Assembly: GCA_031286325.1 (NCBI GenBank)
Contig: JAITUT010000087.1
Span: 1 to 42,909, forward strand
DNA from: Helicobacteraceae bacterium
GTDB taxonomy: Bacteria > Campylobacterota > Campylobacteria > Campylobacterales > SZUA-545
Direction: 5' to 3'
DNA: 42,909 bases
The notes under the pieces were generated by a model, which saw only the letters and a program-made list of their open reading frames with translations, did no database searches and was not told the DNA's origin. Shown piece by piece: positions 10,276 to 18,402 of the stretch. Each line of letters starts with the position of its first letter. Position 1 is the stretch's first letter. The position numbers were made by a program, and so were the translations under genes.

Positions 10276-10821
10276 TTACAACTTTCCTCGAATAGAAGTA
10301 TAAATTGGCTTCTCGGCGGACCTTATTACGAGGTAAGTTTTTTGTTGCTAAATCAATGCGATAATGAAATAGGATTGATTAGTCTTATAGATAAATTCGG
10401 TTCGTTGAATTATAAAATAGAAATATATGACGGCAACAGTTTGGAAAATCAAATAAAATCATTCTTTGACAAGGCTGTAGCGAAAATTGAATTGAATGTT
10501 TTTATAAATATATGCGGGAAACAACGTTCAAAGATTTATATTGAGCGGTTGTCCGATGAAATATTGGAAATAGATTTTTGTTTTTTAGAAGAAAATGTTA
10601 ATAAAAACAAGATGAAAAAATTAAAATATTTGTTGAATGATTTAATGAAATTATACGACGGAATTGTAGGAGTGATCGCCGTTGAAACAGATTGTAGTAT
10701 GATATTTTTTGAAACGAAAGAACCATATCCGCATAAAGATTATTCGCTAAAAAAAATAAAACATTTCACTAATGAAGAAATTAAAAATATGAGCGGGATC
10801 GAAGAAATAATATGGAAATAA
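10225..10821 (+). CDS. Hypothetical protein with leader-repeat N-terminus, immunity-like
   Basis: A 198-residue protein without recognised domain. The first 17 residues (MKNEEKESLKMNAEATK) come from leader repeat C; the unique part begins at LQLSSNRSINWLLGG. The start could be the ATG at 10225 or the in-frame ATG at 10255; neither has a strong ribosome site, and GGAGG inside the repeat lies after both. The body is mixed alpha/beta, with aromatic-rich segments and no signal peptide. It is the last AT-rich gene of island 1. A role as an immunity protein is an inference from size, acidity and cassette context. Confidence 0.6.
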   Translation: MKNEEKESLKMNAEATKLQLSSNRSINWLLGGPYYEVSFLLLNQCDNEIGLISLIDKFGSLNYKIEIYDGNSLENQIKSFFDKAVAKIELNVFINICGKQRSKIYIERLSDEILEIDFCFLEENVNKNKMKKLKYLLNDLMKLYDGIVGVIAVETDCSMIFFETKEPYPHKDYSLKKIKHFTNEEIKNMSGIEEIIWK

Positions 10822-10977
10822 AAATAATGATGATGTCTTTGACGGGCGCGAAGCCAAAACGCTTTGGGCGTTTGACGAAACCGAAAATTCTTCACGTAGC
10901 CGTTTGCGATCTCAATTTCCCGCGATCGGCGCGAAATCAAAAAAAAGTAAAATAACGCCAAAGGTTTAAGGCTCAAA
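10822..10977 (+). other. Island 1 right edge: short non-coding or relic stretch before moaE
   Basis: Within about 30 bases the composition changes from AT-rich to the native GC-rich type. An open frame reads through DVFDGREAKTLWAFDETEN to a stop just before moaE, and another starts at the ATG run near 10834. Neither resembles a known protein; a moaD gene, often next to moaE, is not here. This may be the cut end of a native gene left when the island entered. AGTAAAAT near 10945 could serve as a -10 region for moaE. Confidence 0.4.
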
Positions 10978-11427
10978 ATGGCGGATTTTGTAGAAATTTT
11001 CAAGGGCGCGATTAAGCCCGAAGCGGTTTTGGCGCGCTGGTATGGCGAGGCAACGGACAATCACACGGGCGCGTTCGCTAGCTTTATCGGTATTGTGCGC
11101 GATGAGGGCGGCATTTCCGCGCTCTCGTTCGACATCTACCGCCCGCTTCTTGATCGCTGGTTTATAGGCTGGCAAAACAGGGTGGCGGCGAAAGAGGCGC
11201 GGCTCTTTATGGCGCATTCCGAGGGCGACGTGCCGATCGCTTGTTGCTCGTATGTCGCGGCGATCGCGTCGCCAAAACGGCGCGCCGCGCTTGAATTTTT
11301 GGACGAATTTGTAGAGGATTTCAAGCAAAGCGCGCCGATCTGGAAATACGATGTGATCAGAGGAAAGCGCGTTTATGCGGAAGATCGCTCGCGTCTGTTA
11401 AACGGCGCGGGGCTTTTGGGCGTTTAA
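10978..11427 (+). CDS. moaE: Molybdopterin synthase catalytic subunit
   Basis: MoaE, 149 residues, the large subunit of molybdopterin synthase, which inserts sulfur carried by MoaD into cyclic pyranopterin. Family marks are GAFASFIGIVRDEGG near residue 31, the middle VPIACCSYVAAIASPKRRAALEF, and the C-terminal APIWKYDVIRGKRVY with the active-site Lys of IWK. The usual histidine-arginine pair before RAAL is KR here. MoaD is not adjacent. The stop is immediately followed by the ATG of the HIT gene, so the two are probably co-transcribed. Confidence 0.9.
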   Translation: MADFVEIFKGAIKPEAVLARWYGEATDNHTGAFASFIGIVRDEGGISALSFDIYRPLLDRWFIGWQNRVAAKEARLFMAHSEGDVPIACCSYVAAIASPKRRAALEFLDEFVEDFKQSAPIWKYDVIRGKRVYAEDRSRLLNGAGLLGV

Positions 11428-11919
11428 ATGCAATATTTTTACGCGCCTTGGCGCAGCGAATATCACACTAATAAAGATAAATCAAAGTGCGTATTTTGCG
11501 ATATTTCGCAAACGCCAGAAAAAGACCGCGAGAATAAGGTGCTTTTTCGAGATGAAATTTGCTTTATAGTAATGAATCTTTACCCGTATAACCCAGGGCA
11601 TTTTATGGTCGTTCCGCATAGGCATTTAGAGGCTTTGGAGGATTTGCCGCCAAATGAGTGGCAACATATTGCTAATTTAGCGCAAAAAGGCGTGAAATTA
11701 TTGAAAGAAGAATTTCGCGCTCAAGGCGTTAATATCGGTATGAATTTAGGCGCTGTGGCGGGCGCAGGGATTAGCGATCATATTCATTTGCATTTAATTC
11801 CGCGATTTTTCGGCGATACGAACTTTATTACCACGATCGCTAAATCGCGCGTTTTCGGATCGGATTTTTGCGCGATCTACGAGAAACTTTTAGCGAAATC
11901 AAGCGAATATTTCGGTTAA
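11428..11919 (+). CDS. HIT-family nucleotide-binding hydrolase
   Basis: A 163-residue histidine-triad protein. The triad is DHIHLHLIPRF with His118, His120 and His122, and CVFC (21-24) forms the zinc pair common in the family. Such proteins hydrolyse or transfer nucleotide phosphoramidates or dinucleoside polyphosphates (Hint, Fhit or AP4A phosphorylase types); the true substrate cannot be told. It begins directly after the moaE stop and is followed by a strong terminator. Confidence 0.93.
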   Translation: MQYFYAPWRSEYHTNKDKSKCVFCDISQTPEKDRENKVLFRDEICFIVMNLYPYNPGHFMVVPHRHLEALEDLPPNEWQHIANLAQKGVKLLKEEFRAQGVNIGMNLGAVAGAGISDHIHLHLIPRFFGDTNFITTIAKSRVFGSDFCAIYEKLLAKSSEYFG

Positions 11920-11950
11920 ACTAAAAACGCTAATAAATATATTCTTTTTC

Positions 11951-11970
11951 GCGCGAAAACGCGCTTTTTT
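11951..11970 (+). terminator. Rho-independent terminator after the HIT gene
   Basis: GCGCG-AAAA-CGCGC followed by six T, ending 51 bases after the HIT stop codon. A second hairpin (GTCGCGC with its complement, 11981-12001) follows without a T-run. The uvrD-like gene on the other strand ends at 12086, so this closes the plus-strand unit. Confidence 0.85.
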
Positions 11971-12085
11971 ACTTTCGTTTGTCGCGCAATTTTCGCGCGA
12001 CGCAAATTGCGGCTTCGCTCCCAATCGCCGCAACCGAATTTGGATTCTTGATATAGAAACGACTATAACGACTTTAAATTTTACG

Positions 12086-14131
12086 CTAAACGGCGGGGTT
12101 TTTTGCTAATTTTTTCTCCAAAAGACCAGCTTCGTATAGAAATAGACTCGGCGCGTAATTTATATTTTTGTATGCGTCGTTTTGCGCGAAACTCAAATAT
12201 AAACTCTCTCGCGCCCTTGTAACCGCTACATAAAACAATCTGCGCTCCTCTTCGATCGCGCCGCCTTGATTCATTAGTTTTCTATTAGGAAATCTGCCGT
12301 CCATAAGATCAATTACAAATACTTCGTCAAACTCCAAACCCTTCGCCGCGTGAACCGATAATAAATTTACCCCCGATCCCTCGCTCATCTCGCCGCCGCC
12401 TAAAGCCATCGCGTTTATGAATCTTTCGCGCGAGGCGTAGTGCGCGGCAAGCTGTTTTAATGTTTCAGCTTTCACAAATATACGCTCTTTCGCTTCTTCA
12501 AATTTATTTTGATCAAGCGTCTTGTTTTTGTCGATCGCGCGTTGTTTCGCGAGAGTTTCCGCGATCAGATTAAAAATCTCTGATCGCAAAATTATATTAA
12601 GCGATTTTTGCGGATTTTCTTCGCTAATTAACACGCTCAAAAGCGAGTGAAAATCGCTCAAAAATTTCGCGCCGTTTTCGGTGATGTTTTGGTGTGATAA
12701 TATAGGGTGATTTTCAAAATTTTTAGGCAAATTGTTAAATGTTTTTTTTGCCGCGAGATCGCCGAATAAATTAACTTTGTTTTTTTCGAAAGCCACCGCG
12801 TTAGGATCTGGGCTCAAAAACCCGCGCAACATATTTCCGCCGCCTAACCTCGCGCACGCGTCAAAAATATCTTTCGCGCTCCCCGCGCCGATCCCTTTCG
12901 CGTATTCTAAAATATGTATAAAAGCCAAAATATCGTGTGGATTTATAAGCAAAATTAAAATATCAAGCAACGCCTTGATCTCGCGCGACTCAAAAAAACT
13001 GTTGCCGCCGCGCCGTTTGCACGGGATCGCAAGTTCGCGCAGCATCGCCTCGATGCCGTCCGCGCTGGAATTGTTGCGGAATAAAACCGCCGTCTGATCG
13101 CGCTCAAACCGCGATTCGCCAATCCGCGCCGCGATCACGCGGTATTGCTCGTAAAGATCGCCGAAAATTAAGAGTTGCGGCTCGCGCGGCGAGTGGCTTT
13201 TCACAACCTCCAAATTTTTTGGATAAATCCGCTCGTTATGCGCTATGACGCGATTCGCGAGGCTCAAAATCAGCGCGGTGGATCGGTAATTTTTCGTCAG
13301 CGTCCAGACTTTCGCCCCCGCGTAACGTCGCTCAAAACTCGCGATAATGCCGATCTCCGCGCCGTTAAAGGCGTAAATGCTCTGATCGTAGTCGCCGACC
13401 GCGAATAAGCTCCGCGGCGCGATCGTTTCAAGAACGCTGTTTTGGAGCGGGTTCGTATCCTGATATTCATCTACCAAAACCTCGAGATAACGAGCGCGCT
13501 CGGCGGCATTCGCAGGATCGCTTAGAGCCTCGCGGATCGCGATCAGAAGATCGTTGAAACCTACGAAACCAAGCTCTGTTTTTAGATCGCGAAACTCGCC
13601 GCAAACCGCCTCGTAAAGCGGCGCGTTCGCTTTGTGCGCGGGATTTTTCGCGGCGAGAAATTCACCGAAATCATCTTGCGCGGAGTTTTCAAAGAGATTT
13701 TGATAATCATAAAGCGCGGGTGCGGAGAGCAGATTTTCGCGCAAACCGGCGCGGTTAAACTCCGCCGCCATTTGCTTGTCGTAAACGCTCTTAAAAAGCG
13801 TTTTTAACTCGGCGGGCTGCTTCAAAACGATGTTTTTGTTTAAAGATTTCAGCCATTTGTAAGCGACCGAGTGGAAAGTACCCGACATAATCTCCTGCGC
13901 GGCTTCTTTGCCGAAACTGGCGGCAATGCGCGCCGTCATTTCGCCTGCGGCTTTGTTGGTGAAAGTGAGTAGCAGGATTTCGCGCGCGCGAACGCCCTGC
14001 GATAAGAGGTGCGCGATGCGGCCTACGATCGCGCTCGTCTTGCCCGTGCCAGCGCTGGCGATGATTAAATTGTAACCCAGCGGCGCTCTCGCCGCCGCGC
14101 TCTGTTCGGGGTTTAGTCTGGATAACGGCAA
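12086..14131 (-). CDS. uvrD: UvrD/Rep/PcrA-family ATP-dependent DNA helicase
   Basis: A 681-residue superfamily 1A helicase. Motifs in order: Q motif near LNPEQ, Walker A ASAGTGKTS (Lys31), TFTNKAAGEM (Ia), DEYQDTNP (II, near 220), VGDYDQSIYAFNGA (III), LTKNYRS (IV), VHAAKGLEFDEVFVIDL (V) and VAVTRARESLYLS (VI). It unwinds DNA 3'-5' in repair or replication restart. Start is TTG with AAGG eight bases upstream. Length is close to the roughly 690 residues of the Campylobacter homologue. Rep and UvrD cannot be separated from sequence alone. Confidence 0.93.
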   Translation of the reverse strand: MPLSRLNPEQSAAARAPLGYNLIIASAGTGKTSAIVGRIAHLLSQGVRAREILLLTFTNKAAGEMTARIAASFGKEAAQEIMSGTFHSVAYKWLKSLNKNIVLKQPAELKTLFKSVYDKQMAAEFNRAGLRENLLSAPALYDYQNLFENSAQDDFGEFLAAKNPAHKANAPLYEAVCGEFRDLKTELGFVGFNDLLIAIREALSDPANAAERARYLEVLVDEYQDTNPLQNSVLETIAPRSLFAVGDYDQSIYAFNGAEIGIIASFERRYAGAKVWTLTKNYRSTALILSLANRVIAHNERIYPKNLEVVKSHSPREPQLLIFGDLYEQYRVIAARIGESRFERDQTAVLFRNNSSADGIEAMLRELAIPCKRRGGNSFFESREIKALLDILILLINPHDILAFIHILEYAKGIGAGSAKDIFDACARLGGGNMLRGFLSPDPNAVAFEKNKVNLFGDLAAKKTFNNLPKNFENHPILSHQNITENGAKFLSDFHSLLSVLISEENPQKSLNIILRSEIFNLIAETLAKQRAIDKNKTLDQNKFEEAKERIFVKAETLKQLAAHYASRERFINAMALGGGEMSEGSGVNLLSVHAAKGLEFDEVFVIDLMDGRFPNRKLMNQGGAIEEERRLFYVAVTRARESLYLSFAQNDAYKNINYAPSLFLYEAGLLEKKLAKNPAV

Positions 14132-14159
14132 AAAAGACCTTTTGAAAAAAGCGCAATTA

Positions 14160-14353
14160 TAGCCATTTAGGAAAGCTTTGGTCTTAGTCGCGGGCGATCT
14201 ACGAGATTTGGGCTTAGATCGGCGATACTCCTATATTTCTATATTTCGCTTCACCCTCGCCTATTTTCATAAAATTTTATATCGCGCGTAACGTCCCGCG
14301 AAAAATCGCGAAATTTGCTCGCGCGCGAAGTTGTTTGGCTTTGAGGATTTTCA
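14160..14353. other. Short gap between helicase and tape-measure remnant
   Basis: About 190 bases with no gene. It contains a run of CG-rich words and ATTTCTATATTTCG near 14233. Likely holds the helicase promoter on the minus strand; no clear box could be fixed. Confidence 0.35.
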
Positions 14354-15193
14354 TTAAAGCGCGATCACCGCCCCCGCTTTCATAGCCTCAAACATCGGCT
14401 TTGTCATTTCGCCCCGCAGCTCGGCGATCGTCGTGTCAAGCGTAGCCATAGTCGCGTTAAAAGAATTGTTGCCGTCTGCGGCGGCGGCGGTAACTATGGC
14501 GGTCTTTTGCATAATTACTTCATAGAGTTTGCCCTCGCTCGCGGCTTTTTTAAGGACTTCGTTTGACAGTCCCAGTATATTGAGCATTTTTCCGAACTCT
14601 GACCCAGCAAGTACCGCGCCGTCTGCTAAACCGTCTATGCCCATAATTACTTGATTGACATCTTTTCCCATTACCCTTGCGCTGGTAGTTAACGCTCCTG
14701 TAGCTTTGGTAATTTGATCTAGGCTCATTCCCGCGCGGAGAGCGCCGCCTGAAAAGCTTTGAAATACCTGCGCCATATCGTTCGCGCTTACCCCAGCTTT
14801 CGCGGCTTCTATTGACAGCTTGCCCATAACTTGCGAGGCTATTTTATGGGCGTTTGCTAGTTTAGCCGTAGCGTCCGCGCCGCGCGTATAGTTTGCGATA
14901 ATGCCCTTTAGCGCGATCTGGGTCTGCTCTAGCGCGGCGTTGTAGCGGATACCCTCGCCCGCTATCTTGTCAAAAGCTCCTATTGCGCCTGATATAACTC
15001 TTGCGAAAATCTGATATGTATTTACGACTAGTTGCGTAGAGTGCGCCATAATGTCTAAGTAGTCTTTTAGATTTTTGACGCCTTTAGCCGCTTGATTTGC
15101 GCTCTGCTCCGTCCTTTGCAAGGCAGTATTTATTATGGTTATCGCGCCCGTATTGGCGTCTACGCTGACCTTGACTTTTAATTCTTGTTCCAT
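14354..15193 (-). CDS. Phage tail tape-measure-like protein fragment
   Basis: A 279-residue protein resembling the N-terminal part of phage tail length tape-measure proteins: a long Ala-rich helical run (QRTEQSANQAAKGVKNLKDYL), a hydrophobic segment near 55-75 (IFARVISGAIGAFDKI), and LEQTQIALKGIIANY followed by SGGALRAGMSLDQITKATGALTTSARVMG, a pattern typical of the TMP family. Full proteins are usually much longer, so this is either truncated or a short form; the frame ends at GAVIAL. No capsid, portal, terminase or lysis gene is nearby. GGAG lies ahead of the ATG, which overlaps the stop of the upstream frame (TAATG). Codon use looks native, so the acquisition may be old. Confidence 0.7.
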   Translation of the reverse strand: MEQELKVKVSVDANTGAITIINTALQRTEQSANQAAKGVKNLKDYLDIMAHSTQLVVNTYQIFARVISGAIGAFDKIAGEGIRYNAALEQTQIALKGIIANYTRGADATAKLANAHKIASQVMGKLSIEAAKAGVSANDMAQVFQSFSGGALRAGMSLDQITKATGALTTSARVMGKDVNQVIMGIDGLADGAVLAGSEFGKMLNILGLSNEVLKKAASEGKLYEVIMQKTAIVTAAAADGNNSFNATMATLDTTIAELRGEMTKPMFEAMKAGAVIAL

Positions 15194-15486
15194 TACAATA
15201 CTCCGTATGATAGTTGAATTTCCTGACTTAGGATTGTTGCCGTCGCTCCTTGCGCTGTATCTTCTTTATAAGGCGCACCGCTATGCAATGCGCGTTTATC
15301 GCGGAGAGGTAGAGTGTCGTTAGCGCGATAGCCGCTCGCATTGCCGTTTAATCCCCGTTTAACTCCGTTTAAGTAATTTTGCGAATACCTAGACTGCGCT
15401 AAAGGGATAAAATCGTTTTTAGAGCCGTTTTTGGCGCGTCGGGGTCTCCAAAATTCACAAGTGAATTTTGGGGTAGGGTTAGACAT
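15193..15486 (-). CDS. Hypothetical 97-codon ORF coupled to the tape-measure fragment
   Basis: ATG at 15486 after AAGGG opens a frame that begins MSNPTPKFTCEFW, is rich in Arg, Asn and Gly, and ends QLSYGVL with a TAATG overlap to the tape-measure fragment. I do not recognise it. The coupling and the ribosome site support expression. The presence of a perfect 24-base inverted repeat inside its first codons (15448-15471) argues against it, since the repeat would force the residues KFTCEFW. Could be a remnant phage gene or chance frame. Confidence 0.35.
   Translation of the reverse strand: MSNPTPKFTCEFWRPRRAKNGSKNDFIPLAQSRYSQNYLNGVKRGLNGNASGYRANDTLPLRDKRALHSGAPYKEDTAQGATATILSQEIQLSYGVL
15448..15471. 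repeat. Perfect inverted repeat with 11-base arms
   Basis: Arm CCAAAATTCAC, two-base centre AA, then its exact reverse complement. It is AT-rich within GC-rich surroundings, close to the phage remnant and about 320 bases before dksA. It has no T-run to make it an intrinsic terminator on its own. Could be a dispersed palindromic element or a recombination or binding site. Confidence 0.7.
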
Positions 15487-15793
15487 ATTTACCCTTTTTC
15501 GCGCGTAAATCCGCAAATCTGCTCTTGGTAACCTGCGAAATTGCTTTGTAGTCAGTGCCGCGCGCAACGCGCTGATCGCCAAACAAATTAGCAAAATAAA
15601 ACGTATAAAACTTACTTAAATTTTTATATGAAATTCTAGTAGCTTTCAAAAAAGCTTAATTTTAATACCGCGATCCGCTTATTTTCTGAATAAATCTTCA
15701 AAGCATCACAAAACTTTCGCGCTCCCACAAAAATTTTCTTTTAAACCTAAATTTTGCTAATATCCGCACTCATATTTTTTTAAGGAGGCTTAT

Positions 15794-16201
15794 TTGAGAA
15801 CACGAGAATTTGAGAAGTTGGTAGCGGTTTTACAGGAGCGCAAGGCGCAAATTGAGCGAAATTTAATGGAGGCGGCGCGCGAAGTTGAGAGCGCCGGCGA
15901 GGCGGAGGCAATAGACGAAGGCGATCTTGCGTCAATCGGCGCGGATACTCAAACGGAGGTTTTGATCGCCGAACAGCAGTTGTGCGAGTTGCGCGAAATT
16001 GAGCACGCGCTCGCCAAAGTCAAACTCGGCGCATTCGGAATTTGCGAAATGTGCGGCGAAAAAATCGGCATTGAGCGCCTGCGCGTGAAACCCCACGCAA
16101 AATATTGCATAGTTTGCCGCGAGGCTTATGAGAAAAATTTATCTAATTTGCGCCACACGCCGCACCGCGAGAACACTCACACGGCGAATTTTTCATATTG
16201 A
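15794..16201 (+). CDS. dksA: DksA/TraR-family C4 zinc-finger transcription regulator
   Basis: A 135-residue DksA-type protein that binds the RNA polymerase secondary channel and works with ppGpp in the stringent response. The N-terminal coiled coil covers about residues 1-75; the zinc finger has Cys84, Cys87 (CEMC), Cys105 and Cys108 (CIVC). At the coil tip, EGDLASIGAD carries an acidic residue where E. coli DksA has DxxDxA. Start is TTG with AAGGAGG six bases ahead. CTAATATCCG about 35 bases upstream is a plausible -10 region. Confidence 0.92.
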   Translation: MRTREFEKLVAVLQERKAQIERNLMEAAREVESAGEAEAIDEGDLASIGADTQTEVLIAEQQLCELREIEHALAKVKLGAFGICEMCGEKIGIERLRVKPHAKYCIVCREAYEKNLSNLRHTPHRENTHTANFSY

Positions 16202-16262
16202 TTTTTTGCCCCGCGCGCGACTGTAATAGAAATTACGCGATAATTAGCGAAACGGAGGAAAA

Positions 16263-16739
16263 ATGCAATCCGATATGCTACAAGTCGCGCTGATAGCCGT
16301 TGTTGGGCTTATTTTGATCGTCTCGTTCGCGGCGATCTTATGGCAGCTGAAATCTCGTTTCGGCGCGGGGACGAACTCTTTGCCCCCGATCGCGCCGATT
16401 AAACCCGCCGTGAAAACTCCCGCGGCGAATAACGCGTCTAAAACCCCGCCGCCAAGCGGCAAAAGGCACGGCAGTATCACGATCGCGCACAAAACATTTG
16501 AGTTTTACTACAAAATTTCGGACGAAGCCGAGGCGAAAAAACTTTTGGAGTTAATCAAGCAATCGATCGCGCTTATGAAAGAGTCGAAATACCCCGACAT
16601 CGCGAAGAGTCGCGCGAAAGAGAGCGAAAGTTTGATTAGGAGGCTCAAAAGCTGCACCGATCTTGACGAAATTAAAGTAAGCGAAATTGCCGAGTATTTC
16701 AAAGAGTCGGCGAACGCGCTTGTCGCCTCACTCAAATAA
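16263..16739 (+). CDS. Hypothetical single-pass membrane protein
   Basis: 158 residues: a membrane span at about 7-27, a Pro/Ala-rich linker (35-68), then a charged helical domain (75-158). No signal cleavage site is evident, so it is probably anchored with the helical part in the cytoplasm. AACGGAGG precedes the ATG. Its stop overlaps the start of the ABC ATPase gene (TAATG), suggesting the two act together, perhaps with the membrane protein as partner or regulator of the ATPase. No named family recognised. Confidence 0.7.
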   Translation: MQSDMLQVALIAVVGLILIVSFAAILWQLKSRFGAGTNSLPPIAPIKPAVKTPAANNASKTPPPSGKRHGSITIAHKTFEFYYKISDEAEAKKLLELIKQSIALMKESKYPDIAKSRAKESESLIRRLKSCTDLDEIKVSEIAEYFKESANALVASLK

Positions 16740-17317
16740 TGGTTTTGCAAATTGAAAATTTATCATTTGGCTACGCTAAAGATCGGCTAATCTTTCGCGA
16801 CTTTTCCATATCGGTGCGGCGCGGCGAGATCGTATCGGTTACGGGCGAGAGCGGCGCGGGCAAGAGTACGCTTTTGGAGATCGCCGCAGGAAATTTGCGC
16901 GATCGTTGCTTCGCGGGACGCGTAACCGCCGCCAAAATCGGCTGGATTTTTCAAGACCCATACACTTCGTTTAGCCCCACATATAAGATCGCGCGGCAGA
17001 TCGCGGACGTTGCGGAGGTTAAATCGCTAGGCGGCGCGGAGGCTTTGTGCGATCGGCTGGGCGTTGATTTCGCTCTTTTGGAGCGCAAGCCGCACGAGCT
17101 TTCAGGCGGGCAGCTGCAGCGGCTCTCAATTTTGCGCGCTTTGCTGATGACCCCCGATCTGCTGCTCGCCGACGAGCCTACGAGCGCGCTTGATTATGTA
17201 ACGCAACTTGAGGTAATGCGTCTATTGGTTTCGCTTTTGGATCGCGTTGGAATTTTGCTGATCACGCACGACCTCGCGCTCGCCAAATGGTGCGCCGACA
17301 AAGTCGTGGAGCTCTGA
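16739..17317 (+). CDS. ABC transporter ATP-binding protein (dipeptide/nickel-type, short)
   Basis: A 192-residue ABC ATPase. Walker A is GESGAGKST (36-44), Q-loop FQDPYTSFSPTYKI, signature LSGGQLQRL, Walker B LLLADEPTSALD, and H-loop LITHDL. The Q-loop sequence is like OppF/DppF/NikE proteins. It lacks the C-terminal oligopeptide extension of those and has no permease gene nearby, so the transported substrate is unknown. It is coupled to the membrane protein upstream. The native unit ends shortly after at about 17400, where the AT-rich gene begins. Confidence 0.88.
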   Translation: MVLQIENLSFGYAKDRLIFRDFSISVRRGEIVSVTGESGAGKSTLLEIAAGNLRDRCFAGRVTAAKIGWIFQDPYTSFSPTYKIARQIADVAEVKSLGGAEALCDRLGVDFALLERKPHELSGGQLQRLSILRALLMTPDLLLADEPTSALDYVTQLEVMRLLVSLLDRVGILLITHDLALAKWCADKVVEL

Positions 17318-17443
17318 AATGGCGCAAATTAACGCTTACGATCGCAACAGCTTGGCGAATAATGCCGCTTTTCAACCGCCTACAATCGCTACGGCGAAGA
17401 AAAGCCTTGTGCGCAAGGTTGATTTATGATTTCATTTGAAGAG

Positions 17444-17449
17444 TATAAT
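17444..17449 (+). promoter_or_regulatory. -10 box (TATAAT) for the nuclease-like gene
   Basis: Perfect TATAAT 26 bases before the ATG at 17475, within the first AT-rich DNA after the ABC ATPase gene. The island gene therefore probably carries its own promoter. A small hairpin (CCTTG-TGCG-CAAGG) lies about 35 bases earlier. Confidence 0.55.
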
Positions 17450-17474
17450 ATTTTAGAAAAATAGAGATTAGAAA

Positions 17475-18215
17475 ATGACAAAAGTTGAAGCGATAAAAAA
17501 AGTTCTTGAAGATCATAAAGGTATTGCCACTTGGAAAATCATTTATGATGAGATAGAGAAATATTATCCTTACGCAAAACGCGCGGAAACTTGGGAGTCG
17601 GGATTGAGAGGAGTTGCGTATAGAGAAATTTATAACAATAAATTTTTCAAACAAATTGGGTTAGACAAGGGAATGATTGCTCTTTTGGATTATCAAGAAG
17701 AAAAAATTGAGGGAATAAAACAGGACGCCGTTCGTATGCACTCATATATGGAGGGTATTTGCATTGAAATAGGAAACTTTCTGAAATTAAAAACTTTTAC
17801 AGCCGACCCAACGGCAACATATAAAACTTTGACATTATCTGATATTTCAACGCTTCCTGTACTTCCACAATTTACATACCCAGAAATAATTAATACTACA
17901 AAACGAATTGATGTTTTATGGTTTAACGAAAAAGGATTTCAATATCCAAAACGAGCAATAGAAGTTGTTGATAGTATTGGAACATTAGAGCCAGCGTTAA
18001 AAAGGAGTTTGCAACTAATCGAATTTAATTTGTCGTTTTATATTCTTTGTAAAAATGAACATATTAAAAAGGTCGAAAAAGAACTTTCTTGCGAGCCGTA
18101 TATCAGAATAAAAGATAGATACAAAATTCGTGATTATGAGAGCATTTTAAATATATATAATAACCCTATCGCCCATTCAAGAGACGAATTTCTATCAGTC
18201 AAAACATATTTCTGA
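17475..18215 (+). CDS. Predicted winged-helix plus restriction-endonuclease-like protein
   Basis: 246 residues, AT-rich, no GCGATCGC. Residues 1-72 (TKVEAIKKVLEDHKGIATWK and on to KGMIALL) look like a HARE-HTH type winged helix, a fold often fused to or linked with restriction enzymes. The second half has IDVLWFNEKGFQYPKRAIEVVDSIG, with Asp146 and Glu163 spaced as in PD-(D/E)XK nucleases, although the usual lysine after Glu is not present (EVV). It stands alone with no methyltransferase partner, so it could be a modification-dependent or otherwise autonomous defence nuclease. It sits between two native units, ABC ATPase and DAHP synthase. The nuclease call is a motif-based inference. Confidence 0.6.
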   Translation: MTKVEAIKKVLEDHKGIATWKIIYDEIEKYYPYAKRAETWESGLRGVAYREIYNNKFFKQIGLDKGMIALLDYQEEKIEGIKQDAVRMHSYMEGICIEIGNFLKLKTFTADPTATYKTLTLSDISTLPVLPQFTYPEIINTTKRIDVLWFNEKGFQYPKRAIEVVDSIGTLEPALKRSLQLIEFNLSFYILCKNEHIKKVEKELSCEPYIRIKDRYKIRDYESILNIYNNPIAHSRDEFLSVKTYF

Positions 18216-18402
18216 CAATTACTGCGAACCATTTATTGGCGGCGCGGTTTATTTTGCCGTTACTAACGCGAAACATTATCTTATAACGATAAATCGAAGG
18301 ATTAAATAACGGCAAAGCGCCGCGCCGCGCAAGGGTGATCGCCGCATAAATTATAAACTCGCTAAAATCGCAAACTTTTTATTAAAGCAAGAGGACGCGA
18401 CT

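Noticed and set aside
14354-15486. Complete prophage
   Set aside because: No capsid, terminase, portal, lysis or integrase gene nearby; the flanking genes are ordinary chromosomal ones.
15487-15594. Upstream extension of the 97-codon ORF to 15594
   Set aside because: AAGGG sits ahead of the ATG at 15486; the extension is not protein-like.
16739-17317. Full peptide or nickel transporter
   Set aside because: Only one ATPase gene; no permease or binding protein in the surroundings.
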